Shown here: positions 1 through 7,227 of the stretch, in pieces | Position numbering within the stretch: the stretch's first letter is position 1 | How the letters are laid out: each line of letters begins with the position of its first letter | Assembly: GCA_937895955.1 (NCBI GenBank) | Contig: CALAZI010000187.1 | Coordinates: 1 to 18,546 of the forward strand | Length of the DNA: 18,546 bases | Origin: an uncultured Alphaproteobacteria bacterium | Lineage (GTDB): Bacteria; Pseudomonadota; Alphaproteobacteria; Caulobacterales; Parvularculaceae | Direction: 5' to 3' | Made by a program: the position numbers and the translations under genes | The notes under the pieces: generated by a model | Database searches by the model: none | Seen by the model: the letters and a program-made list of their open reading frames with translations, nothing else | Told to the model about the DNA's origin: nothing

Positions 1-595
1 ACAGCACGATGGTCAGATGCGCGGTGAAGCGTTCGAGTTTTTCGAACTGGCCGCCTGCGTACGTTTTCTCGGACCAGCGGATTTCGAAAGAATCCTCAGA
101 CGCCCTGACGACGTTTGTCACATCGACATTGACGCTGCGCCGCCCGACCTCGGCGAACGGGTCATGGTCGCGCGCGTAATCATTCAAGGCCATCGCGCCG
201 CGATCGGTCGCGTAATCATAGGCTTTGAGCCAGTTCGCGCGAACGATGACAGGATCGATCGACACCGACCGCACGTCGCGGATGAAATTCGCGAGCGCAT
301 AGGCGATGACGGCGTCCGACGGTTTGTAGGCTTCGCTCGCCGGGCCGATATTGCGGACGGCGCCCTCGCCGTCGATCTCGACGATATAGGGCGTAACGAT
401 GGACCGACTTGATTGCCAGATGAGGCCGCCGCAGGAAACGCCGGCGATGAGCAGCGACGCGAAAGCGGCGGTGCGCCAGTTCGCGGCCTGGACCCGCGCC
501 GAGCCGATGCGCTCGTCCCATAACTGATGCGCGCGCATATAGGGCGTCTCGGGCGGAGGCGTTTCGCCATAATGAGTGGCAGCGCGTTTGAACAT
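1..595 (-). CDS. trbF: TrbF / VirB8-like conjugal transfer protein (3' end beyond window)
   Basis: Reading the minus strand from the ATG at 595 gives an open frame that runs off the window after about 198 codons. The protein begins MFKRAATHYGETPPPETPY, then has one hydrophobic segment (about residues 36-56), then a periplasmic part with IVTPYIVEID and WLKAYDYATD-like stretches. This is the short cytoplasmic tail, single membrane segment and NTF2-like periplasmic domain of VirB8/TrbF, an assembly factor of the inner-membrane complex. The start overlaps the trbL stop by one base (TAATG), so translation is probably coupled. The order trbL-trbF matches Ti-plasmid and IncP-type trb operons, where trbG, trbH and trbI would follow beyond the left edge. 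Identification is by motif and gene order. The C-terminus is not visible. Confidence 0.9.
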   Translation of the reverse strand, partial: MFKRAATHYGETPPPETPYMRAHQLWDERIGSARVQAANWRTAAFASLLIAGVSCGGLIWQSSRSIVTPYIVEIDGEGAVRNIGPASEAYKPSDAVIAYALANFIRDVRSVSIDPVIVRANWLKAYDYATDRGAMALNDYARDHDPFAEVGRRSVNVDVTNVVRASEDSFEIRWSEKTYAGGQFEKLERFTAHLTIVL

Positions 596-1926
596 TATTC
601 GTGATCCTCCCTGAGGCGCGGCGCATCGGCGCTGCCGCCGCGATCGCCCGAGGCGATCACATGCGTCGCGGTGAGACCCGCATCGCGCACGCCCTGTTCG
701 CGACGGAGTCGCTGCGCCCAATCAGGCGCGCCGCTTGCCGCCGCTGTCGCGTTTGCTGTCGATGATCCGCCGAGGTTCCCGCCGGTGGCGGTGAAGGCGG
801 CGCGCGCGCCCGATGCGAAGGCTTCGCCCGGATTGCCGAAGGCGCGCGACACCGAATCCTTGACGCCTTGCATGACCGAGGCTGCGCCTGCCGACGCGAC
901 GCCTGCAGCGCCTGCCGCAACGCCGCGCATGCCCGACTGACCGGACGCTGCCTTGCTGAGGGTCCAGGCGGCGTTGGCGCCGCCGGCCATGGAGGCGCCC
1001 GCCTTCACCGCCGATTGCCCGGCGGAAGCGACGGCGCGCGTGCCGCCGGCAGCGAGAGCTCCGGCGCCAAGGATCGCCGCGCCGGCGCCGGCTGTTGTGG
1101 CGACCGCCGCGCCCGCGCCCAATTGCGGCGCGCCGGACACAAGCCCCGTCGCGATGCCGGGGCCGAAGATGCCGAGCGCCAACAGTGCGAGAGAGGCGAG
1201 AATGGTCGCCGCCGCGTCTTCGAGCGTGATCGCGCCTGGCGTGAAGCTCGCCGTCACCGAACCGAAGATCGTTGAGCCTATGCCGACAATGATGGCGAGC
1301 ACCATCAGCTTGACGCCCGAGGCCATGACATTGCCGAGGACGCGTTCGGCGAGGAACGACGTCTTGTTCCAGAGCGCGAAGGGAACGAGGACGAACCCGG
1401 CGAGCGTCGTCAGCTTGAACTCGATGATGGTGACGAAGAGCTGGATCGCCAGGATGAAAAAGGCGAAGAGAACGATGAGCCACGCGAGCAAAATGATCGC
1501 GATGGTCACGAAGTTCGAGAAGAAGCTCGGGAACCCGAGAAGGGCATTCGCCTCGCCAAGGAGCGGATACGCCGCCTGGTAGCCGGTGTCGGCGACGAAA
1601 CCGGGCTGCATCAATTGCGCCGCCGTGATCGGCGAGCCCGTCGCGACGAGACCGAGACCGGCAAAGCTTGCAAAAATGATATCGGCGAGCAGCCGGAAAT
1701 TGTTGATGATGAAAGCGAAGGCCCCGACATAGAGGACCTTCTTGATGAACGCGCCGAGCACGTTGTCGACGCCGTTCATCGACCAGAAGAGCCCGGCGAG
1801 GACGATGTCGATGCCGATCAATATCGCGGTCAGGAAGCCGACATCGCCCTGCAAGAGCCCGAAACCGGAATCGATGTAAGCGACGAAAGTCGCCGTGAAC
1901 TGGTCGATGACATTCAGATTGTTCAT
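595..1926 (-). CDS. trbL: TrbL / VirB6-like polytopic membrane protein
   Basis: The 443-residue protein MNNLNVIDQFTATF... has about six strongly hydrophobic segments between residues 30 and 255 (for example LIVLFAFFILAIQLFVTIIE). A long Ala/Gly/Ser-rich low-complexity tail follows (about 255-440), which is the typical TrbL layout. VirB6/TrbL forms part of the inner-membrane channel of the mating-pair-formation apparatus. The start is overlapped by the stop of a 45-codon ORF (CCATGA). The upstream SD is weak (AAAAGAA), which fits translational coupling. The stop overlaps the trbF start. The Ala/Gly-rich tail produces many long antisense frames, which I regard as composition artefacts. The family call is firm, and the exact start is slightly less so. 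Confidence 0.92.
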   Translation of the reverse strand: MNNLNVIDQFTATFVAYIDSGFGLLQGDVGFLTAILIGIDIVLAGLFWSMNGVDNVLGAFIKKVLYVGAFAFIINNFRLLADIIFASFAGLGLVATGSPITAAQLMQPGFVADTGYQAAYPLLGEANALLGFPSFFSNFVTIAIILLAWLIVLFAFFILAIQLFVTIIEFKLTTLAGFVLVPFALWNKTSFLAERVLGNVMASGVKLMVLAIIVGIGSTIFGSVTASFTPGAITLEDAAATILASLALLALGIFGPGIATGLVSGAPQLGAGAAVATTAGAGAAILGAGALAAGGTRAVASAGQSAVKAGASMAGGANAAWTLSKAASGQSGMRGVAAGAAGVASAGAASVMQGVKDSVSRAFGNPGEAFASGARAAFTATGGNLGGSSTANATAAASGAPDWAQRLRREQGVRDAGLTATHVIASGDRGGSADAPRLREDHE

Positions 1927-2060
1927 GGGATTCTTTTCGCTCGCGCCGGTTCGGCCTTCAGCCTCACCGCTTCGCGGGAGCGGCCTGACCGGCTGACGTG
2001 AGTGGTTTTATTTCTTTGGCGCACTTGGCTCGCTGCGCTCGGTTTGCTCTTGATGTTCAT
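1923..2060 (-). CDS. Tiny basic ORF in the trbK position (candidate coding)
   Basis: A 45-codon frame starts at an ATG that overlaps the trbJ stop (CCATGA) and ends at a TGA that overlaps the trbL ATG (again CCATGA). The peptide begins MNIKSKPSAASQVRQRNKTT and is very rich in Arg and Lys, with no hydrophobic stretch and no lipobox. The usual occupant of this slot, TrbK, is an entry-exclusion lipoprotein of about 60-75 residues with a signal peptide, so this is not a normal TrbK. It could be a degenerate or replaced trbK, a leader whose translation couples trbJ to trbL, or a chance frame. The double ATGA overlap is the main argument for coding. The lack of an SD and the odd composition argue against it. 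Confidence 0.35.
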   Translation of the reverse strand: MNIKSKPSAASQVRQRNKTTHVSRSGRSREAVRLKAEPARAKRIP

Positions 2061-2782
2061 GGGTAGATGATCCCGTCGCCGATGAAGCGGGCGTTGGCGA
2101 TGCGGGCGCGCTCTTCGGTCTGCAATTGCCGCGCGCGATCAAGCGCGTCGGCGCGCGCGGCGACGGCGAAGAGTTCGGCCGCCTGCATCGCCTGTTTCAC
2201 TTGCAAAGCGAGGAGCTGGTTGCCGGCCTGCGCGGCCTGGAGATTGCCGACAGCGGTCTCGCTCTTGGAGACGATCGCATCGAGGTCGGTCATGTCGGCG
2301 GAGATCGTCTCGGCGATCTTCGCCTGCATGATCATCGAATCATGAAACGCGCGTGACGCCTCCTCCCAGTGCCGCCTCGCGTCCGACGCCATCGCGGCGT
2401 TCGAAACGGAAGAATAATCCTCCGGGAAGAGCGCCCGGAACGAGGCGTCGATCGAGGCGACATCGTAAGCAAGGCCCTTCGCGGTCCTGATCAGGGTTTC
2501 GATCTCAGTAAGGCGCTGATTGAGCTGGACCCGCGCCGAATAGGGAAGGTTTGCGAGCTCCTTCGCCTCATTGACCAGCATCTGCGCTTCATTGGTCAAT
2601 TGCTTCACCTGGTTGTTGATCATGGTGAGCGTGCGCGTCGCGGTCAGGAGATTCTGCGCGTAATTGGTCGGGTCGTAGACGATGCCGCCGAAGAATTGCG
2701 CGCTGGCCGTTCCACAGACCGCAAACGTCGATGCAATCGCGATGACGCTGGCGGCGGCGAGATTCTTCATTCGGCGGCGCAT
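2057..2782 (-). CDS. trbJ: TrbJ / VirB5-like pilus-tip or periplasmic protein
   Basis: The 241-residue protein starts MRRRMKNLAAASVIAIASTF and has a clear Sec signal peptide ending near ASA-QFF (cleavage about residue 28). The mature part is almost entirely alpha-helical, with heptad-like stretches (NNQVKQLTNEAQMLVNEAKE) and the conserved opening GGIVYDPTNYAQN of the TrbJ family. VirB5-type proteins localise to the periplasm and pilus tip and help contact the recipient. The start at 2782 is chosen because GGAG lies six bases upstream. A second ATG at 2770 overlaps the trbE stop (ATGA) and would give a shorter n-region. The 16-bp overlap with trbE supports coupled translation. Confidence 0.92.
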   Translation of the reverse strand: MRRRMKNLAAASVIAIASTFAVCGTASAQFFGGIVYDPTNYAQNLLTATRTLTMINNQVKQLTNEAQMLVNEAKELANLPYSARVQLNQRLTEIETLIRTAKGLAYDVASIDASFRALFPEDYSSVSNAAMASDARRHWEEASRAFHDSMIMQAKIAETISADMTDLDAIVSKSETAVGNLQAAQAGNQLLALQVKQAMQAAELFAVAARADALDRARQLQTEERARIANARFIGDGIIYP

Positions 2783-5205
2783 GGCAGGCTCCTTTCTTGT
2801 TGTTGGGGGTCGGCGATGAGGTCGGCGGCCCAGGCGAGGCCCTTGGCCCGCAGGAATTCGGCGGCGAATCGCTCAGGCGATTTGCTCACGATCCTATCGA
2901 TGAGCTTTTGCGTTTCGGGGTCCGACGCGCCGCAAACGCTAAGCGCGACGGGACCGAGCCCCAATTCGAAGAGGCGATTGCCGATCGAAGACTGGTAATA
3001 ATAATGGCGCTTCGGCGTCGCGGTCGCGATGATCTCAATCTGCCGCTCGTTCAATCCGAAGCCTTCATAGGCGGAGCGAATGCCCGCTTCCCGCGCCCGC
3101 GCATTGGCGAGGAAAATCCGCGACGGGCAGCTTTCGATGATCGCCGGCGCGATCGACGAGCCCTGGATGTCGCTCAAGGATTGCGTCGCGAAGACGACCG
3201 AGACGTTTTTCTTGCGCAAGGTCTTGAGCCAGTCGCGCAAGCGCTCGGCGAAGAGCGGGTGGTCAAGGAATATCCAGGCTTCGTCGATAAGAAGAAGCGT
3301 CGGGCGTCCATCAAAGCGCGCATCGAGCCGGTCGAAGAGATAGGAGAGCGCCGGCGCGACCGCCGACGGCCGGCGCATCAGGCTTTCCATCTCGAAGCCG
3401 ATGACGTCGGAGAGCTGCAGCGTCTCCTCCTCGGCGTCGAAGAGGCCGCCATGGGCGCCGTCGAGGGTGAAGGGCTTCAAGGCTTCGCGGAGATCGGCGC
3501 GCTGCAGGAGGAGCGTGAGGCCCGTCAGCGTTCTTTCCTTGACCGGCGCTTCAGCTAGATTACCAAGCGCCGACCAGACCACGTCCCGGATCGCAGGTTC
3601 GACCGCGACGCCCTCCTGCGTGAGGATCCCCAACAGCCAGTGTTGCGCCCGCGCCCTGCCGGCCTCGCCATCGATATCGCGCAAGGGCTGAAAGGCGAGC
3701 GCCGCGTCGCTCCCCAAATCATGGAACGCGCCGCCGAGCGACAGGATCGCGGCCCGCATCGAGCGTCCCTTGTCGAACGCAAAGACCTGAGACTTCTCAT
3801 AACGGCGGAACTGCAGCGCCATCAAAGCAAGGAGCACGGATTTTCCGGCGCCCGTGGGCCCGACGATCATCGCATGGCCGACATCGCCGATATGGGTCGA
3901 AAGCCGGAACGGCGTCGTCTCATGCGTCGTCGCCTGAATAAGCGGCGGGGCGTTCAGATGCGCGTTCCACGCCTCGCCCGCCCAGACCGCCGACAGGGGC
4001 GCGAGATGCGCGAGATTGAGCGTGTGAATGAGCGGCGCCCGGATATTGGCGTAGAGATGGCCGGGCAAGGACCCGAGAAAGGCGTCGACGGCGTTGACGC
4101 TTTCGCGAATGGCGACAAAGCCGCGACCATTGAGGACGCGTTCGATCTCTTTCGCCTTGTCGTCAGCGAGAGAGGCGTCAACGTCTGAAACAATGACGGC
4201 GCAAGTCAGATAGCCGAAGGCGACGTCATCGGCCCCGAGCTCCTGCAGCGCCGCGTCAGCATCCGCCGCCTTGTTGTCGGCGTCGGCGTCGAGAAGGACG
4301 CTCTCTTCGTTGAAAAGCGTTTCCTTGACGATCGCCGCGATCGATTTGCGCTTGGCGAACCATTGCCGGCGATATTTCGAGATTTCTTTGGCAGCCGCCG
4401 CCTTGTCGAGGGCGATGAACCGCGTCGTCCAGCGATAGGCGAACCCTAAGCGATTGAGCGCGTCCAGAAACCCCGGTTCCGACGCTGGCGGGAAGCCGAG
4501 CACCGAGACGATACGGAGATGTTCGTCGCCCAGCATCGGCTCAATGCCGCCGGTGAGCCCGCAATCGGCGAGGAGCGCGTCGAGAAAGATCGGCGTTTCC
4601 GGCGCGGCGACTTCATGGCGCTTGGTCGAGATCGAATCATGGAGAAACTCAAGCGTCCCGGAATCATCGAGCCTCTCGCATTCAGGCAGGAGCATGGCGA
4701 GGAGATCGATGGCGCGATCGCTCTCGCGGGTGAAGTGCGCGAGATGGTCACGCGCCGACGCAGCTTTCTCGCCGCCGTCGCGGGTCAGGAACACCGCCTC
4801 GCCTTTCCTGGTCCGATCGCTCGGCGGCGCCCAGGCGAAAGTCAGGTAACAGGCGCTCTCGTAATGCGCGCCGCCCGTCTCGAACGCGGCGCGCCGTTCT
4901 TCATCGACGAGCCAGGCGACGGGATCCATGAAAGTCGATGCCGGATAGTCATTCGCATGCTCTCGCGCCGCTTCAAAGAACAGCGCCCAGCCGGAGGCGA
5001 AGCGTTTCAGGACATTGTTGACGCGCGCCGTGAAAGAAAGGAGTTCGCCTTGGCTCGCGCTTTCGAGATCCGGCCCGCGATAGCGGATCGTCCGCTGGAA
5101 GCTCCCGTCCTTGTTGAGGACGATGCCGGGCGCCGCCAGCATCGCCCACGGCAAATAATCGGCGAGGCGTTTCGGGCGCGTCTGGTATTCGGTCAAGTTC
5201 AGCAT
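2767..5205 (-). CDS. trbE: TrbE / VirB4-like conjugation ATPase
   Basis: With the start at MLNLTEYQTRPKRLADYLPW the protein has 812 residues, normal for TrbE/VirB4. The N-terminal CagE/TrbE/VirB domain covers about residues 1-420. Walker A is GPTGAGKS at 449-456, Walker B is LLLIDEA at 637-643, and the downstream motif VVFATQSLSDI is conserved in this family. It powers pilus biogenesis and substrate transfer at the inner membrane. The open frame extends to 5325, but the extra 40 residues overlap trbD in another frame and have unlike composition. The ATG at 5205 overlaps the trbD stop by seven bases, the spacing pattern of the rest of the operon. The 3' end overlaps trbJ. Confidence 0.95.
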   Translation of the reverse strand: MLNLTEYQTRPKRLADYLPWAMLAAPGIVLNKDGSFQRTIRYRGPDLESASQGELLSFTARVNNVLKRFASGWALFFEAAREHANDYPASTFMDPVAWLVDEERRAAFETGGAHYESACYLTFAWAPPSDRTRKGEAVFLTRDGGEKAASARDHLAHFTRESDRAIDLLAMLLPECERLDDSGTLEFLHDSISTKRHEVAAPETPIFLDALLADCGLTGGIEPMLGDEHLRIVSVLGFPPASEPGFLDALNRLGFAYRWTTRFIALDKAAAAKEISKYRRQWFAKRKSIAAIVKETLFNEESVLLDADADNKAADADAALQELGADDVAFGYLTCAVIVSDVDASLADDKAKEIERVLNGRGFVAIRESVNAVDAFLGSLPGHLYANIRAPLIHTLNLAHLAPLSAVWAGEAWNAHLNAPPLIQATTHETTPFRLSTHIGDVGHAMIVGPTGAGKSVLLALMALQFRRYEKSQVFAFDKGRSMRAAILSLGGAFHDLGSDAALAFQPLRDIDGEAGRARAQHWLLGILTQEGVAVEPAIRDVVWSALGNLAEAPVKERTLTGLTLLLQRADLREALKPFTLDGAHGGLFDAEEETLQLSDVIGFEMESLMRRPSAVAPALSYLFDRLDARFDGRPTLLLIDEAWIFLDHPLFAERLRDWLKTLRKKNVSVVFATQSLSDIQGSSIAPAIIESCPSRIFLANARAREAGIRSAYEGFGLNERQIEIIATATPKRHYYYQSSIGNRLFELGLGPVALSVCGASDPETQKLIDRIVSKSPERFAAEFLRAKGLAWAADLIADPQQQERSLPCAAE
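2789..2797 (-). promoter_or_regulatory. Shine-Dalgarno deciding the trbJ start
   Basis: On the minus strand AGAAAGGAG lies six bases upstream of the ATG at 2782, inside the 3' end of trbE. It favours the 2782 start over the in-frame ATG at 2770, which overlaps the trbE stop but has no SD at a good distance. Confidence 0.7.
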
Positions 5206-5453
5206 GAGAGATAGCCTTTGTGCTTCAAATGCCGAAGGCCGACCTCGATGAAGGCGGGGTCTTTTTTCGCGGCGTAGACGGCGGCCGCCTGGCCGATGAC
5301 CCAGAGAAGGATCCCCGCGACCCACATCTGCAGCCCGAGGCCGACCGCCGCGGCGATGGTGCCGTTCAAAATCGCGACGCCCCTTGGCGCGCCGGCCATC
5401 ATCATGGGCTCGGTCAGGCTGCGATGAACGGGTACGGAATATCCCTCTGACAT
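5199..5453 (-). CDS. trbD: TrbD / VirB3-like inner-membrane protein
   Basis: This 84-residue protein (MSEGYSVPVHRSLTEPMMMA...) has the VirB3/TrbD pattern: a short N-terminus with V-H-R-S-L-T-E-P followed by two adjacent hydrophobic segments (about residues 25-60) and a basic tail (GLRHLKHKGYLSC). VirB3 works together with VirB4 at the inner membrane. AAGGAG lies a few bases upstream of the ATG, and only 12 bases separate it from trbC. Its stop overlaps the trbE start. The length is typical for the family. Confidence 0.9.
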   Translation of the reverse strand: MSEGYSVPVHRSLTEPMMMAGAPRGVAILNGTIAAAVGLGLQMWVAGILLWVIGQAAAVYAAKKDPAFIEVGLRHLKHKGYLSC

Positions 5454-5465
5454 CTCATCTCTCCT

Positions 5466-5786
5466 TCAGATCAGCGCGCCGCCGCCGAAGGAGAAGAAGG
5501 CGAGGAAGAAGCTCGTCGCCGCGAAAGCGATCGAAAGCCCGAAGACGATCTGAATGAGGCGCCGGAAGCCGCCCGAGGTGTCGCCGAAGGCGAGCGACAG
5601 GCCGGTGATGATGATAATGATGACGGCGACGATGCGCGCGACCGGCCCCTCGATCGAGGCGAGGATCGACGCGAGCGGCGCTTCCCAGGGCATCCCGGAG
5701 CCGGCGGCGTGCGCCTCCGCCACAAGCGCGAGACTGGCGGCGACGAGCGCTGAGCCAAGCCGGATTGAACATCTTGTTGCAGTCAT
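5466..5786 (-). CDS. trbC: TrbC / VirB2-like pilin precursor
   Basis: The 106-residue protein has a cleavable signal peptide (residues 1 to about 27, ending AEAHA), then a short loop, then two hydrophobic helices (IVAVIIIIITGLSLAFG and LIQIVFGLSIAFAATSFFLA) joined by a short polar turn. This is the two-helix hairpin architecture of VirB2/TrbC pilins, which polymerise into the conjugative pilus after processing. The ATG overlaps the trbB stop (ATGA). In TrbC of IncP plasmids the mature protein is cyclised, but I cannot tell whether that applies here. Confidence 0.9.
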   Translation of the reverse strand: MTATRCSIRLGSALVAASLALVAEAHAAGSGMPWEAPLASILASIEGPVARIVAVIIIIITGLSLAFGDTSGGFRRLIQIVFGLSIAFAATSFFLAFFSFGGGALI

Positions 5787-6778
5787 AAAGTCGCTCCTTC
5801 GCTGACGATTGAGAATTGCTGGGGATCGGCCGGCGCGAGGGCATAGCCATGGAGGGGGTCATGGCCCTTGACGCGGAGAATGTGCTCGACGCGCCGATGG
5901 TCCCCGCGCCGGCCGATATGGATGATGAGATTGACCGCCTCGCCGATGAGCGCGCGGGGGATTTCATGCGCGCGCTCCGCCGTCAGTTGCTCAAGCCGTG
6001 AAAGCGCCGCCTCGGCCGAGTTCGCATGAACGGTCGCGATGCCGCCCGGATGGCCGGTGTTCCAGGCCTTCAAAAGATCGAGCGCCTCGCCGCCCCGCAC
6101 CTCGCCGATGATGATGCGGTCGGGGCGAAGCCGCATCGTCGACCGGACGAGCGTCTCGAGGCTGACGCCGGGCGCGGTCCGCAAGGCGACGACATCTTCC
6201 GCGTCGCAATAAAGCTCGCGCGTGTCTTCGAGGATGAGGATCCGCTCGGCTTCCCTTCCGATCTCGGCCAGCAGGGAATTCGCAAGCGTCGTCTTCCCCG
6301 TCGACGTGCCGCCGGAAATCAGGATGTTCTCGCGCCGCGCGAGCGCCGATTGCAGGATCAGCGCCTGCCCGCGCGTCATCGCCCCTGACGCCACCCAGTC
6401 GGAGAGGCTCATCGCGCGCCGTGCGGGCTTCCTGATCGAAAAGGCGGGCGCGATCGAGACCGGCGGCATGACGCCCTCAAAGCGCTCGCCCGTTCCGGGG
6501 AGTTCAGCCGAAACGATCGGGTGATCGCGGTCGCAGGGCGCGCCGATATGGCTCGCGATGAGGCGAATGATCCGCTCGACGTCGCTGGCCGGCAGACCCG
6601 TGTCCTGCCGCCCGCGCCCGATCCCGAGCCGCTCGATGAAGAGCGCGCCGTCAGGATTGGCCATGATCTCGGAAACGCGCTCGTCCTCGAGCGCCGCGCC
6701 GATCACGGGCCCGAAGGCCGTCTTCAGCATGGCGGCGCGGCGGTTCGCCGTCGTAGGGTCTGGACCGGCGCCGCTCAT
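5783..6778 (-). CDS. trbB: TrbB / VirB11-like traffic ATPase
   Basis: This is a 331-residue secretion ATPase. Walker A GGTSTGKT is at 156-163, the Asp box is LILEDTRELY (181-190), Walker B is RIIIGEVRG (221-229) and the His box is GHPGGIATVHAN (242-253). These motifs are in the order and spacing of VirB11/PilT-type hexameric ATPases. TrbB is a cytosolic ring that energises pilus assembly and DNA transfer. Both ends show ATGA overlaps, with the ribbon-helix-helix gene upstream and trbC downstream. All catalytic motifs are intact, so the protein should be functional. Confidence 0.96.
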   Translation of the reverse strand: MSGAGPDPTTANRRAAMLKTAFGPVIGAALEDERVSEIMANPDGALFIERLGIGRGRQDTGLPASDVERIIRLIASHIGAPCDRDHPIVSAELPGTGERFEGVMPPVSIAPAFSIRKPARRAMSLSDWVASGAMTRGQALILQSALARRENILISGGTSTGKTTLANSLLAEIGREAERILILEDTRELYCDAEDVVALRTAPGVSLETLVRSTMRLRPDRIIIGEVRGGEALDLLKAWNTGHPGGIATVHANSAEAALSRLEQLTAERAHEIPRALIGEAVNLIIHIGRRGDHRRVEHILRVKGHDPLHGYALAPADPQQFSIVSEGATL

Positions 6779-7227
6779 GACGCGACCCCGAGTTTCGGCG
6801 CAGAATTTGCGCGGACAAGATCGATGCGGGCGAGCACCTCGTCGGTGTAGCTCTCCTTGCCGAGGAGCCGCTCGCTCACCTGGCCGATGAAGCGATCGAA
6901 GCGCTTCCTGCCCATCGCTTCGGCGGCGTCGCGCGAGGCGTCCGGCAAAGGCGGCGTGATGCAGAGATAATAAAGGATATAGAGCGCGAGCGTTTCGGTC
7001 TGCGCGGTTGTCTCATCGGCGATGCGCTCGGCGGCGCGCGCGAGCTTGGTGACCCGTTCGCCGAGCAGTGCGAGCTCGGAGTTCCTCGTCTTATCGCCAA
7101 GGAGCGCGGTTAGCGCCGCCTCGACGACCCCGCTCATACTGGCGCCGCGATCCTCGACGGCGCGCGTCAAGAGCCGCTCCGCCTCGGGGGTCAGATAGAT
7201 CGAGACGCGGCGCTTCCTTGTGCTCAT
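6775..7227 (-). CDS. CopG-like ribbon-helix-helix protein of the tra/trb operon
   Basis: The 150-residue protein begins MSTRKRRVSIYLTPEAERLL, a basic beta-strand followed by a helix-turn-helix, which is the ribbon-helix-helix (CopG/Arc/MetJ) pattern over about residues 5-43. The rest is helical with no known catalytic motif. It overlaps both traG (upstream) and trbB (downstream) by ATGA. CopG-like genes at this position between traG and trbB recur in alphaproteobacterial conjugative elements. It may autoregulate the operon or bind DNA during transfer, but neither role can be read from the sequence. Confidence 0.8.
   Translation of the reverse strand: MSTRKRRVSIYLTPEAERLLTRAVEDRGASMSGVVEAALTALLGDKTRNSELALLGERVTKLARAAERIADETTAQTETLALYILYYLCITPPLPDASRDAAEAMGRKRFDRFIGQVSERLLGKESYTDEVLARIDLVRANSAPKLGVAS

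Noticed and set aside
868..1582. Long plus-strand frames over trbL
   Set aside because: They lie opposite the Ala/Gly-rich tail of trbL. Composition alone gives open antisense frames, there is no SD, and no family features are present.
2369..5214. Plus-strand frames of 180-250 codons over trbJ and trbE
   Set aside because: Arg-rich translations without motifs, antisense to strong, motif-bearing ATPase and VirB5 genes.
5206..5325. N-terminal extension of TrbE
   Set aside because: The 40 extra residues overlap trbD in another frame and lack family likeness. The ATG at 5205 fits operon spacing.
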